Shown piece after piece: positions 46,046-58,408 of a DNA stretch of 64,000 nt; positions within the stretch are counted from its first letter, which is position 1; the number at the start of each line of letters is the position of its first letter. The translations under genes and the position numbers were made by a program. This stretch comes from Arthonia radiata (taxonomy: Eukaryota > Ascomycota > Arthoniomycetes > Arthoniales > Arthoniaceae). The notes beneath the pieces were generated by a model that searched no databases, was not told the DNA's origin, and saw only the letters and a list, made by a program, of their open reading frames with translations. The stretch spans positions 1 to 64,000 of the forward strand of contig PSQN01000010.1 of assembly GCA_002989075.1 (NCBI GenBank), given 5' to 3'.

Positions 46046-48249
46046 ATGGTACTCAAACCGACCCGGTCCATCCCGTCCACCTCATCCACCCCCACCCCCC
46101 TTTCAACCCACGCCACACACTCACCTACACCCACCAAACCGCCCCCCAAAGAAATCTGGCACGCCTTCATAGGCACCGGCCAATCCCTCGGCAACGGCAC
46201 CGGCGCGCCCATCACCCTTCCGCGTGCTGCGGCGCCGAATGCGCTCAAGCTGGTCGATGAGTCTGGAGAGTATGATATTACGAATTTCATGGCGGAGACG
46301 CTAAAGGTGGAGGGGTTGGTTGAACCGTTTCGGGAGAGGGGGTGGGGGAGGTGAGTTTGTTTTTGTTTTGCGGGGTTAGCAGTCTTCCGGTGCTGGTGGT
46401 GACGGGTGAGGAAGAAGGAGAGGTCCGAGAGGTTCCCATGTGTGCAAGGTAGTGAGGACGACGCAGAGGGTTGTTGAATTGTCAGGTATGGTCTTGTATT
46501 GTTGGACTTAAGGAAGACTTGAGAAGAGACTCGAGGAAAACGTCGGCTCCTCGAATGGTTCCTGTTGCTCGACAGAATAGGTCGAGCGTTGCGCCGCCTG
46601 CTTTGCGGGCTGCCATATGCTGATGACCAAGATAGGTATCCAAACAATATCGATGGCCAAACGCCTCACTACAATCTCGCATGCACACTCGACCGCTTAC
46701 GTTCATTGAGCAACAAGAGGTTAGCAAGCTTTGGTCGAGAAGCTTGCGGTGCTGGTGAGCAAGTGAATATTGCTGGCGTTGTCCACAAGACCGTGCACAC
46801 CTGCGTGGCGCGTGGTGGCGCGCCTATGTTTGAGATCTGCAAAGGAGGATCCGGCATCGAGTATGCTGCTTCGATCTTTGAAGGTGAGTCTGTTTATGGT
46901 TTTTGTTCTTCTTTCTCACGACAAACACTGCTTGGCTGCCTTATCGTCGACGTTGAGAAGCCTACGTGTCAGCACTCCGCGAAATGAAGAGTGAGACGGG
47001 CGCTAAAGGCTCAAAACGCTGTCTTCGTTACAGTGAAACCGTATGGCTGAAGAACCGGTGCCGATCCCCTGCCAGGGGCTGTTTCTCTCTTTCTCGCTGC
47101 TGCGCATTCAAGAGGAGGCTCTGTTAAAGCCTCAGAGAAGCATGGCATCATCGTAGTGTAGACAGCAATGTGCTAACACGGCACTCAGCTCGCGCACTCA
47201 CCCGTCTTGCCCACACGCAAGGCGCAGAGATCATCTACGACGCAATCATACTCACCCATGGCGAGGCGGACGCTATCCTCTGCAACAAAGATTACGGCGA
47301 GCAGCTACTCCAGATGCAGAAAGACTACGCCGCAGACCTCATGGGCATCACTGGCCAAGTGAAAGAGCCGATACTCGTCCTGAGCCAGCAGAACACGAAC
47401 CCACCCGTTCGAGCCTTGGAAACAACAATTATAGATTGTATGTGGCGTGTGCAGGACCGCAGCGGTGGCAAGGTGATCTGCGCTGGACCAAAGTACCAGT
47501 ATGGATACGTCGATGGTGTGCATCTGAGCGCGGGCGGGTACAATAGGTTGGGGGAGCTGTATGGGCGGGTTCTACATCAGTGTGTAGAAAAGAAGCGCGA
47601 GTTCAAGCCGCCGAGGCCGAGAAGAGCTACGAGAAAAGCGAAGCGAACGCTGAAAGTGAGTTTTGAGGTACCACGGCCGCCGTTACAATGGAATGACTGC
47701 CTACCTCAGACGCACGCACAGGGAGCGCATGTGGCGTGGCAGAGGGGCAGAGGCTTCGAGGTGAGAGACGCCAACGGGTGTGAACTGGAGATTGAGGGTG
47801 TGCGACTGCTTGAGGAGGCGGACGACGTCGAGATTGCCCTGGTAGTGCCAGCAGAGACAGTGTCAATGACGGTAGCGTACGCTATGACGCAGCAAGGCGA
47901 CGGTTTCGGGCCAGGAGGCTTCTGCGGCGGGACTGAGAATGGTCGGATGGGTCATCTGTGCGATAGCGCGGATGATGGCGCAGTCGAGTCCATAAGGTGT
48001 GTCGCCGAGAGAGGGTCTCACGTTCTGGTATGTGACACTGGATGGGAGAATCGAGCTACCTATGATCTTGTGGAGCCCGGTGGACTCGTCATTGTGGGTA
48101 TGGATCCTGAAGACATGAAGAGAATGTTCCTGGATAAGCCTTGGGCCGGCCGATCTGGGATGGTGGAGGTGAGGGTGCGGCATGATCAGCGGAATCATTG
48201 TGTTTCTTTCTTCATGCAGGTGGATGAGCTGGGGGAGGGTGTCGAATAG
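46046..48249 (+). CDS. SGNH / sialate-O-acetylesterase-like protein
   Basis: Three coding blocks are visible. Block 1 (46046-46350) contains IWHAFIGTGQSLGNG, with the GQS nucleophile motif, and ends at a GTGAGT donor. Block 2 (within about 46565-46883) reads DRYPNNIDGQTPHYN, FGREACGAGEQVNIAGVVHK and ICKGGSGIEYAASIFE and ends at GTGAGT (46884). Block 3 (47189-48249) begins ARALTRLAHTQGAE and contains ILTHGEADA and YVDGVHLSAGGYNRLGELY, the Asp-His end of the triad, then a C-terminal beta-rich domain. The order fits a carbohydrate O-acetylesterase-like SGNH hydrolase. The left end of block 2 could not be resolved, and the intron before block 3 would be unusually long (305 bp). A frame problem or a missed exon is possible. 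No signal peptide seen. Confidence 0.6.
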
Positions 48250-48947
48250 CTGACGGTCAACTCTTGACTATGACCTATACTTTTGAGGTCAACTCCTACA
48301 CACGGAAAGTACTGATAGAGGTGAAAGCGCAGAAATCGCTGACGAGGTACCACTCGACAGATGGGGTAAGTGGCAACTAGCGGCAAATCATCCGGCGAAT
48401 CAGGTCCCAGACAGTGACAGCCATTGCCTACTGACATACTCTACCCAAACATCCATCTCTCGAATTGGCACTCTCTTGAGGCGTAGAGACAAGTTTTATG
48501 GTTCAAGGTCCTCAATGAGCGGCAATTGGGACTACATGCTGCATTTTTGGCCGAGTATTGGCCTGGGAACTGTGGAAGGAAGCCTTTCTTGGAGTAGAGC
48601 AACATGAGGTGGAGCATTGGATATTAGCAGACGCTCTCTTACCACTTCTGCATGTCGGACTACCTCGTTTGTTTTGACCTCTAGTAAATGTTGAGTGCTG
48701 CACGCTTTCCTCTGTTTACCACGCCGCTTAGCAATAAGAGAAAGTGTACGCGCTTCATTTCGAAAAGAGGCAGCGCATCCGGTCGCGAATTCTCTCGTTT
48801 GCGTCTTGAGCGAACGGTCTGCTTCAACTTTCTCCAGGTGTCCCTCGACGTCGTCACTACTTGTACAGCAGTCAGTGCTGTTGTGTCTCGGCCCAAATTC
48901 ACCTTCCAGCCAGCTACGCCGCCGAATGAGCTCGCCAGAGGGCCAAT
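48250..48947. other. Intergenic, no gene recognised
   Basis: Two overlapping plus-strand frames (48688-49014, 48695-48991) run into the next gene but have no recognisable text; they are probably 5' leader. Confidence 0.35.
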
Positions 48948-49559
48948 ATGTTCCACTACCACACAGCGGCAGACGCTCGCAAGGGCAATGAGTCTGACCC
49001 GGACGCCATCATAGAGCTGAAGGCCAGACGTGTGATCAAATTCGCAGGCGAGGTCGATATCCAAACCGCCAAAAAGGAGCGCAAAGACTCCGGTCTAGCA
49101 TTGTTCGAGAGCTCAAAGACTGATCAGCTCGCCGAGAGCCTACCACCAAGATCTCCAAGCAGCAATCCATTCGAAGAAAACAACGATAGCCCCGGCGCTC
49201 CACGCAACTCAGCGCCGCTGCACAATCCTCTATTCGTGCACACGCTGAGCGACGGCAGCAAGAAGACCAGCGGACTCCTCTCCCAAGAATTAGCAAAGCT
49301 ACCGCCTCAGTTAGCATGGGAAAATCAACTCCAGGAGCGGCGTCCCCTAATTGATGAGTGGAAGATCCAATACGATCCGCATCTACCGCTGCACAAGCGC
49401 TACCCACCTCTAATCAAGGCGACCGCGGAGGACTGGGAGGCGTACTACAGGCGTCATCCGATCGCGCTGCGCGGCTGCTCGAAGGCGCCGGAGGAGAGCA
49501 GCGAGCCTGCTGTGCAGATTTATCGGTGGCCGTATGGTGAAGAGTATAGAGTGTGGTAG
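48948..49559 (+). CDS. Hypothetical protein, 203 residues
   Basis: A single open frame from ATG 48948 to the stop at 49557-49559. The N-terminal half is charged and Ser/Pro-rich (probably disordered); the C-terminal half has an aromatic, Pro-rich stretch (LHKRYPPLIKATAEDWEAYYRRHP) that looks conserved and ends with IYRWPYGEEYRVW. No signal peptide or membrane segment. The family is not recognised. Codon use resembles neighbouring real genes (G/C at third positions), which supports coding. Confidence 0.55.
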   Translation: MFHYHTAADARKGNESDPDAIIELKARRVIKFAGEVDIQTAKKERKDSGLALFESSKTDQLAESLPPRSPSSNPFEENNDSPGAPRNSAPLHNPLFVHTLSDGSKKTSGLLSQELAKLPPQLAWENQLQERRPLIDEWKIQYDPHLPLHKRYPPLIKATAEDWEAYYRRHPIALRGCSKAPEESSEPAVQIYRWPYGEEYRVW

Positions 49560-49599
49560 TGAGATGTCCGGGTCCGAAGGAGTTTGTAGCAGCGCGAGC

Positions 49600-49960
49600 A
49601 AATGGGCTCTGGAGCGGAAATCCAAATGCAATTCTCTTCTGGTGACTTTGCTGTTCATTTGCTCAATTCTTTAGGGCTTTTGCGTCTGTAACAAAACCGG
49701 TGACGAAGTATCATGCGGAGCAGAGAAACATCCTCACCTCGACCAGTTTCAGTTGCGCCGTCTACATGACTCCGGAGCGGACGTGCGAAATCTAGTTCTT
49801 ACCTGGTAGACTCGCTGTTCGTTTTGTACTGCGGTCGGTGCTTCGCGTTTGTGACGGAACATATAGCAATTTGAGGCCGAGCATCAGGTGCAAGGTCCAG
49901 TACAGAACCCCTGAACCTGCTATTCGCGCTGTACTGCTGTTAGTGCTCTGGGTCCAAAGT
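49600..49960. repeat. Diverged tandem repeats of about 163 bp
   Basis: Two units begin CTCTGGAGCGGA (49607) and CTCCGGAGCGGA (49770), each followed by GCTGTTC(A/G)TTT and then TTTG(C/T)GTCTGT-like or GCGTTTGTGAC text. A shorter, weaker third copy starts near 49890 (GCTATTCGCGCTGTACTG). No gene was recognised between 49560 and 50821. Confidence 0.5.
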
Positions 49961-50651
49961 AAAGTAACACTCTGTATTCCACTACATCGGATATACGTTT
50001 ACGCAAGGTCTATGCGATCTGGCAGCGAGTATTAGGTACAATAATGAGACATGCTAGCTGCGAGCGGTGTCAGTAACACCAGATCTTCAGCTTCGGACCT
50101 TTGTAAGACCAACCAATGAGTCGATGGATGTGGTCTTGCCCTAATCTGGTCGAGCACTTGGGAAGAAAACATTGCTATCAACAGAGCCTAGATGCAGAGC
50201 TGATAATATTCTTGTCTCGGCGAACGACTGCTACGCCATCTTTTCAGGCGGTCACAGTCAATATCGGGGGTCCCCCAGCAAGAGACTGGTGTTGTGGCGG
50301 AATATAGTGGCGCCGAACATTTGGTCCGGAAGGCATGCTGAAGCCCCAGTATGAGCACGGTGAGTAGGCTATTCGCTTTGTAGTAGCAGTGACATGCGTC
50401 CATGGTAATAGAGGAAGTGCTCTATGCTATTCCTACCATCTTCGAGGGATTCCATACAGGTCAGGATGAGCTGCTAACAGATTCATCCCCGATATCTCGG
50501 CTCACAGAAGGATCATATTGAGGATATTGCGTATATACGGACTCCGAGATATCGAGTATCCGCAATTGTAGCAGGCGTTCACACGGTTCTGAAGAGCCGC
50601 AGAGAATCTGACTTCGCTGATAGCTTTCGGCCGAGAGCCAGTCAGTGTCTA

Positions 50652-50663
50652 CCCTAACCCTAA
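50652..50663 (+). promoter_or_regulatory. Telobox-like element CCCTAACCCTAA
   Basis: Two telomere-type repeats, CCCTAACCCTAA, lie 158 bp upstream of the TCTP start codon. Telomere-like motifs are known promoter elements of translation-related genes (telo box in plants; Rap1/Tbf1-type sites in yeasts). TCTP is expressed along with ribosomal proteins in many organisms, so a promoter role is plausible. It could also be chance. Confidence 0.5.
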
Positions 50664-50821
50664 CTAAATCTACGCCCCCACCAAGATTGAAACTGCCAGA
50701 CTGCCCCACACCGCGGCCTCTAGACCCTTCATTGAAACAAAATCTTCTTTCTCGATATCTGAATCAACAACCTCCCAGCTCATATTCACGCACGCATTTA
50801 CACAGGGCAAATTCGCCCATC

Positions 50822-51642
50822 ATGATCATCTACAAGGTCAGCCCACTTCTATGCGACCGACTGCATGGAAGACTATGCGCACAAAGTGATCCGAGCAAAA
50901 CGCTGACGACGACCACTATCAGGACCTAATCAGTGGGGACGAGCTCATCTCCGACTCCTTCGATCTGAAAGAGGTTGCGGGTGGCGCGGTATACGAAGTG
51001 AAATGCAAGAAGATCACTGTCGGTGGCGAGGCGATCAGTGAGCGCCCCAACGAAGCATCGCAAGGTTGAGAAGCGAACATGAGAACATTGCTGACGCACG
51101 CGACGAAGATATTGGGGGCAACCCTTCTGCTGAAGGAGGTGATGATGAAGGCACTGACGATACCGCCGAGACTGTCAACAACGTCGTCTACTCCATGAGG
51201 TTGCAGTCGGCTGGACCGCCACTTACGCCAACAGGATACAAAGATCATCTCAAATGTATGCATTGGGCGACCATCCGTGCAGACCATATGACGGAAAACA
51301 CTACCAACGGTGCTAACAGCATTCTAGCATACTTTGGTCGCGTTAAGAAGAAGATGAGAGAAGAGGGAAAAAGTGACGAGGAAGTCAAGGACTTCGAAAC
51401 CAAAGCAGCCCCGTACGCGAAGGAGCTGCTTACCGCCATCAGAAAAGATCCTCAAAACGTCGAATTCTTCGTTGGTGAGACTGGCATCTCGTCGGAGGAG
51501 CCAATGTAAGTAACAGAACCATGCATGGCAGTGGCAGCAGCGCTGACGAAACTTGAGGTTCGTTCCCCTCCAATACAAGGGCGAGGACCCAGACCCGTAT
51601 ATGTCCTTCTGGAAAGCGGGCATGAAAGAGATGAAGGTTTGA
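50822..51642 (+). CDS. TMA19: Translationally controlled tumour protein homologue (TCTP)
   Basis: Five exons (50822-50836, 50923-51037, 51109-51255, 51328-51505, 51558-51642) give 179 residues, close to the usual 167-172. The first exon codes only MIIYK, and the next reads DLISGDELISDSFDLKEV, the classic TCTP start. Both family signatures are present: INIGGNPSAEGGDDE (TCTP1) and FVGETGISSE...YMSFWKAGMKEMKV at the end. The intron at 51256-51327 is 72 bp, in frame and without a stop; splicing restores HLKSYFGRVKKKM, the conserved text. TCTP associates with ribosomes and mitochondria, binds Ca2+ and microtubules, and is linked to growth and stress response. Confidence 0.97.
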
Positions 51643-52158
51643 TGTTCAGAATGAAGTGAAGTGAAATTCAGCATCACTTGGAAACCATAGCCTCGCCCTG
51701 AGTCTTCGGAGTGCGGCAATACAGAGTTGAGAGTTGAGAGTATACGCTATGCCGGGGACGGCGTGGTTCGTTAGTGGCCTGGGTGCCTGGAAATATTGGC
51801 ACTCATCAATTCCGCCAAGCCTCCTTCTGTCTCTCCAATCCAATACCCAATGAAGTCTCTCGTACTGAACACATGCTTTCGTCCCCTCGCAGTCAGCGTG
51901 TGACAACCTTCGACGAACTTCTTCCCCGTCCGGTGACTGCACGTGTGAGATGACGCTATCTTCAATGAAGCAGCTCGCTGCAGAAATGCTTGCAAGCACG
52001 CATAAGCGCGTTTAGTCAAGCTTTTGCCATTGGCCGCGCTGAGGAACCACTCGTCTGCGCAATGGCTGCGACGGGTGCTGTTATTCAGCCCATAAAGCCC
52101 TTCGTATCTCCTCGCCGCTGTCACCAAGGCTCACCTGCAAGCTGGCGAGCTAGAATAC
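51643..52158. other. Intergenic, no gene recognised
   Basis: This stretch contains the TCTP 3' flank and the promoter of the PhoD gene. Minus-strand open frames (51646-51999, 51771-52127) show no recognisable motifs. Confidence 0.35.
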
Positions 52159-54386
52159 ATGATGGCTAGGCTTCTGGCTTGTATAGGCTTTGCAGCATTG
52201 GCCTCGGGGAGTTGGGTGAGTCAGGTTCTGTGACCGCGACGTAACTGGCAGCTTAGTGTGTTGTGCTGACTTTGGCCTGCAGACAGGTAATCTCAACTAC
52301 CGCAGTCCCTCTCAGCATCATCCAGCTCTAGGCATCAGTCTGCACAAGGTAGCGAAACGTATGAACTTTGCCTCCGCAACCTGCGCGAATGTTCAGAAGC
52401 ACTTGTCTGACAGCGAGAGCAGGCAATGTCGACAACAGCCCGGCCGACCCGTCGCAACTCAACTTCACGCATGGCGTGGCCTCTGGAGACCCGTACCCCG
52501 AGTCGGTCATCCTCTGGACAAGGGCTGCTCCCATGCAAGACAATGACCAGTCGAATGCAACGGTCACTGGTTTTGTGCCGCTCTACGATCACAATACAGA
52601 CGTCTACAATGCTGCCAGCACTAGCCCAGTCTGTGTGGAATACAACGTGTCTGAGACTGCGGACTTGGCTGACCCAGTGGCCTCTGGGACTGCGTACACA
52701 AGCTCCGACGTGGACTATACACTCAAAGTATGATCTACAGATCCTAAGCCCGAGCAAAGTTTGGCTGATCCACAACTCACAGGTCGAAGCTGGTGGGTTG
52801 AAGCCATTCACTCAGTACTACTACCAGTTCAGTATTTGCAACGCAGCAAACAACACATCCTCGCTTGGACGCACTAAGACCGCACCGGCTCCAAACGACG
52901 ATGTGGACAATATAGGGCTGGCCGTCTACTCCTGCTCGAACTTTCCCTTTGGCTTCTTTGTAGGTACACTTCAGCCTGCATTCATTTCTGCCAGCATGCT
53001 GATTTCGCCCTGCAGAATGCTTTGGGCAATCCAGCGCGCAAAGACTCCGTTGACTACGTTGTATTCCTGGGGGACTATATCTATGAGTACAAGAATGGCG
53101 ATTACGGATACGGTCAATCTCTCGGACGCGTCCCTCAACCTGATCGGGAAACATACACCCTCTACGACTACCGAAGACGGCTTGCAAACTACCGCGAAGA
53201 TCTCGACCTCTTACTCAGCCATCAGCAATTCCCTTGGATTCCAGTTTGGGACGACCACGAGGTCGCAGATAACACCTATCATGGCGGATCTAGCGAGCTA
53301 AACAACACTGAGCAATCATTCGTAATGGACGGCGGCGTCTCCGTTGATCAGCGCAAGATGAATGCGGTCCGAGCATACTTTGAATGGATGCCCATCCGTC
53401 AGGTCGAAATGGACGTAAGTAACGGGCATGCTGCTTTATTGTTTCAGGCGCATTGCTGACTGCCTCTTCTACAGGACAACCTTCGCATCTGGCGCAGCTT
53501 TTCGATTGGCAACCTATTGGACCTCGTAATGCTTGACACTCGACAGTACGACCGAAGCATCACTGATCTCTACTGGAACACGCACTACGTGCACGAAATT
53601 TCCAACGACGCCGGTCGATCAATGATGGGTCCTCGTCAAGAAAATTGGTTCTACGACCAGCTATCCCAATCCGCTTCAAGAGGCGCCTCCTGGAGAATCA
53701 TTGGCAGCCAGACCGTATTCAGCAGGATGAACGAGTCTGCCTCTTACGGAGACGAAGACCCGTTTGACTACGACGCATGGGACGGCTACCTCGCCAACAG
53801 AAACCGAACTCTTCATCATCTATACACCAACAACATCAACAACAATATCATGATCGCCGGAGACTCCCATCTCAACTGGGTTTCCGATCTGGTGTGGTTG
53901 GACGCACAGAGCTTCGGTGCCAACTCACAGGCGGGCGCCATTGCACCGTACGACAACGCTACAGGCGCCGGCTCCATTGGCGTCGAGTTCGCCGGCACTG
54001 CAGTGTCCAGCCCATCACCATTTGGTCAAAACATCTCCATCGAGAACGCCAACAACTATAGTCGCGCGCTCGTGGCTGACAACGCTGAGCTGCAATGGCA
54101 GGAAGGCTACTACCGCGGTTACTTCGAGCTGCGTGTAAGCAAAGACTACGTCAACGCTAGCTACTTTGGCATGCCAACAATCGTGACGCGGAACGCGTTT
54201 GAAATACCTCTAGCTAATTTCACAGTTGTTAGTGGTGCCAACCACCTGTCTCGACCGATTGCGGGTGGTGTCGCGGAGAACGGGGCGATTTCCAGCGGCG
54301 AGATCGTACAGACAAACATTACCAACGATACAAGCATCGCAGGTGGTAGCTGGTTCATTAGCCAGTTTGATCAGGAAGATTTGTAG
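52159..54386 (+). CDS. Secreted PhoD-type alkaline phosphatase
   Basis: Six exons (52159-52215, 52283-52358, 52423-52727, 52783-52959, 53016-53414, 53475-54386) give 641 residues, all junctions GT-AG and in frame. The first exon encodes a signal peptide (MMARLLACIGFAALASGSW). Family text includes NLNYRSPSQHHPALG, FTHGVASGDPYPESVILWTR (the PhoD N-terminal domain), VYSCSNFPFGFF, VVFLGDYIYEY, IPVWDDHEVADN and MIAGDSHLNWV, which provide the Asp, Asn and His metal ligands. Bacterial PhoD is a Ca2+/Fe3+-dependent phosphodi/monoesterase. Many NxT/S sites support secretion. The role is likely phosphate scavenging from organic phosphate. No Pho4-type box was seen. Confidence 0.93.
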
Positions 54387-55188
54387 ATTCGATGAAGCTA
54401 TTAGACAATTGTGAAGTCATCAAAGTTCAATATCTGCCTGGTGTCGTGGTACGCTAGTCGAGTGCGTACCAGGTCTTCGAGAAACATAAAGTTTTGCTTC
54501 TAGAACATACATCAATCTGATGAACCTGATTGCTCTCAAGTATCCGTACATGTTTGCTGTCTCTGGGCTTCGTATTTCACTATCATGTACACCGGACGGA
54601 ATGTCGACACTACGATACTGGTATCAAGCGACCTTTGATGTCCGGAACGGCTACAATTGCCCATTGTAAGTCAACCTGGCTGTCTATGGACGGGGTAAGA
54701 TGAATCAGCAAGCGCGCCAGCATCAACTGTTCTGCACTGCACATTTGTCATGATCTAGTGAGAACGCTGCGAACGAGTTGTGCGCGTGACCCCGCCCGGG
54801 CCTATGTCAGGAGAGGTTGCCGGCTTTCTTTTCTTGCGCCATCCACGGCTCTCCCAATCTGTTGCAGCACCCATCAGAGTTCAGATTCCTAGTAGTGCTT
54901 CGTGCGCAGTCGGTGAGCATAGAACTCGCGCCCTTTCTCAAGGCGATTGAGGCGCGCGGAACAGTCATCGTGAACTGAACAGGACGGCAACCCTTCCCCT
55001 CGCGCACAGCATGCAGGCAGAGCTACAATATTGGCGGCCATTCGCTGAAATAGCCGCCTGTTTCTCCGACTACGCCTCATGTGCGACTGTGCTTTACGCA
55101 GCTCGCACGCATGCGTTGCCCTGCTCGCCCTTCTACATGATGTCCGTTCTATCTGGAGACCGACTACGAAGCCCGACCAGACTCTCTG
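54387..55188. other. Intergenic, no gene recognised
   Basis: No coding sequence is recognised. The frame 55011-55241 overlaps the next gene's start out of frame and is not supported. Confidence 0.35.
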
Positions 55189-58100
55189 ATGGACCCTGTG
55201 TCAGCGTTTGGCCTTGTTTTGAACATTTGCCAAGCTATTGAGCTTGCTCTGAAGGTCACCAAAGCCTGTGCTGATGTTCGTGTAGGCAACGATGCTTACT
55301 CCACTATTGAAACACAAACCAACGAGCTCATTACATGCAACGAAGACTTGGAGCGCCTCACTCCCACTTTGTCAGACGAGCATGCTTTGAAATCAAGTGA
55401 GCAGGAACTCCTTCACATTAGCCGACAATGTCAGACAGCGGCAAAGGCACTGCGCGAGGAGACCCGCAAGCTGCATGTTCCCAGCGCTGGTCGTGGGCGT
55501 AAAAGGCAGGTTTTTGCTGTGACCGTGAAGACTGTTTTTGGTTCACCGCAGATAACGCGGCTTGAGAATGACATCAACGGATATCGAGATGTTCTGCAGA
55601 CTCGCATCTTAACAAACCTTCGGTATGAATGTATCCAACTTGGGTTTGCAGATTTGGGCTTGCTCGTATACATGATACTGACATGATCATTGGCAAAGGG
55701 CGCAGAGTGTCATTGACTCGGCGCAAATAGATCACATTCGAAGCCTAGTGGAGAAAAATGCCGGTGTCCTCGAGGATCTCAAGTCAGCATCAGCGCACCT
55801 ATTGTCTGCGACAAACGCACAAAGCTCTGAAACGCGCGCTCACATTACGGAGGAAGCCAATCGTATAAGCAAGCAGCTCACAGAGCGCAGTCAACAAGAT
55901 GATGTGCTCAAAGGCATTTTCTTCCCAGAGATGCATGTACGGAGAGAAGAGATCGACGAAGCTCATAGAAAAACGTTCCGATGGGTCTTGATTGACTATA
56001 CAGGTGGCAAGCCAGCCCCATTTTCCCCCTTTCGGCACTGGCTGGAGCACGGTACTGGCATATACTGGGTGTAGGTCCGATGCAGATGATCACACCTGCT
56101 TGCTTTCTACCCAGTGACTCGATCTGACTATGCAAGCATTTAGTAGCGGCAAACCTGGAGCCGGGAAGAGCACGCTGATGCGTTTCATTCTGGAACATGT
56201 TCGAACACGCGCCGCATTGCAGAAATGGGCCGGCAGACAGTGCTTGATGCTCTCGTTCTTTATCTGGAAATTCGGGTCAGCGAAGCTTCAGAAGAGTATC
56301 GTGGGGTTCCTCAGGGCCTTGCTGTATCAGATCGTTAAAGCCGTTCCCGAGTTGACTTCTCTACTCACCCAGGTTGCCCACACTAGCGGTGCGGAACAAT
56401 CTTCTGTTTGGACATTTCACAAAGCCAGACGCCAGCTCATAGACGCTCTCACACACCTGGTCGATCGCATGCACTGCTGTATATTTGTCGATGGTCTCGA
56501 TGAGCTTGACGAAGGCTTTCAGTCTATGGTTGAGTTGCTGCAGGACATCTCTACGATCAAGAACATCAAGCTTTGCGTAAGTAGCAGGCCAGAGGCAGAG
56601 TTCTACAGCGCCTTTGCCGCTTGCCCGAGCTTAAGTCTACAAGAGCTCACCAAGCAAGACATTCGTGAGCTGATATTCGATACGTTGGAAGCTTTGGTGC
56701 GTATTGCAGGTGTTTCAATGCGAACATCATCAGTACTGATCGCTTCGGCTAGAAATGGAACTGCAAGAACGGGGCTCTACAAGGTACGCAACTGACCTTA
56801 CTTGCCGAGAATTTCCTTGATAAAGCGAGCGGAGTGTTTCTCTGGGTGAAGCTGGCTCTATCGTCTGTACGCCAAGGCATTATTTATGACGAAGAGTTTG
56901 ATCAACTCAAACTTCGATTAGAGGAACTTCCAAAGGAGCTAGAGGATCTTTTCGCACATATCATCAAACGCATACCCAACAACTACATGGCCGAGGCAGC
57001 GAGATACATCAAGTTGCTGTTGGCTAATAGAGAAGCACATACTCCTGCCCCGCCATGGGCATTGTCCACAGTGACTATCGCCCTTACCAACATGGACATG
57101 ACACGAGAGTACCAAGACAAAGTGCTGGAACCAACCGAGATCGTAAGACGCTGTCAAATTGCTGAAAAGCGTGTTCTTTTGCGCACCGCTGGGCTGCTGG
57201 AACTTGGTAACTCGGCTCAACCACGCGCAGAAACAAGCAAAGAGATGATGGAGATATATGACCGCTCGAGGAAACCACTACGAACTCCTCTCAGATTCAT
57301 ACACCGCACTGCAGAAGAGTTCGTCTTATCGGGAACGCACTCTTTTGATCTTCGCGTGGGGCCTGACGACCCATGGAACGCTGCGCAAGAGCTCGCAAAG
57401 TCGCAAGTTTCTCGCATGAAGCACGAAAACATCTTCAACCTTGGTAAAGACCGTCTGGATGAACTTAGGCTCGCTTTTCGCTTCCTACGACTTGCAGATA
57501 CTCAGACAGGAAGAGCGCAGGGTCAAATTTTGCATGACCTGATTCGTGTATCTACTGACGTTCTAAGTGATCGCCAGTCAGTCGCTAATGGCAACAACGG
57601 GCTTCCCTCGTGGTTCATGTATTTGGGGCATCGGGATATATTCCCAGACTCTGAGGCGGACGATGTCAATCTCTTTGACGACGAAGAATTACCTGCCCCT
57701 GCATTCAACATCTTTTACGCCGCTGAGGTAAGCTCGTCAATCACTCGCAGCGTACGCAAAGCTCACGTCATTGGAAAGGACTTGCCGGGCATATGTGCCG
57801 CCTTTGGTTTGGAACATTCTGTGGCGGATTACATCGCTCACAGTCCTCGTCGATCGACTTACTTGCTTCAATGCGCTATGGAAACATCACATCTGCGGGG
57901 CTACGAGTCCACGTTGAGAATATCAGGGAATGACTTTCGTCCCTTTCATGAAGGGTGGGCCCTGATATCCATGCTTATGGGGGCAGGCGGTACGTCGTCG
58001 CTATGCTCCAATTTGACCAGCTGTGAGCTTATACTTGGCTCATTAGCAAATCCGAACGCGGCTTTCCGGATCAGCTTATATTGGTGTGAAGCCCGTCGGT

Positions 58101-58348
58101 TCCGACGAGGAACTACAGATGACCGCATCAATAGCCGCGGATGGCGCGCGAGATATTGGCACGATGGCCGCTTCGAAGCTCAAGAAATACCGCAAGACTT
58201 AGTGTTGACTGTGACCGCTTGGCAGCGCTTCCTGATACTTCTCATTAGCCGCTTCGATACGCTATCAAGTCAAGACATGAGGTGTAAGCAACGAGAACTC
58301 AGCGAGCTGAGGTCCTACATACGCGGTAAGCTTCAATCCTCCCTTTAG
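55189..58348 (+). CDS. NACHT-domain STAND (fungal NLR-like) protein
   Basis: Four exons (55189-55622, 55699-56070, 56144-56696, 56753-58348) give 984 residues. Introns are 76, 73 and 56 bp, each GT-AG and frame-keeping. The N-terminal domain begins MDPVSAFGLVLNICQAIELA, the usual start of the helical N-terminal effector-type domains of fungal STAND proteins. The conserved RRxxIDEAHRKTFRWVL linker and the NACHT P-loop SGKPGAGKST (about residues 270-279) follow, then Walker B CCIFVDGLDELDE (about 379-391), the sensor CVSSRPEAEF, and DKASGVFLWVKLALSS. There are no ankyrin, WD40 or TPR repeats after NACHT; the last 430 residues are a non-repeat helical region, as in many short NACHT proteins. Such proteins are thought to sense non-self or stress and can trigger cell death; the ligand is unknown. 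Confidence 0.88.
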
Positions 58349-58408
58349 CAAAGCACTTCAGTGACCAGACCGTGGCCTGTGCGACTGTAATTTCGGTCGC
58401 GTCAGCAT

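Noticed and set aside
50652-50663. Chromosome end or true telomere
   Set aside because: Only two repeat units, inside gene-rich DNA with genes on both sides.
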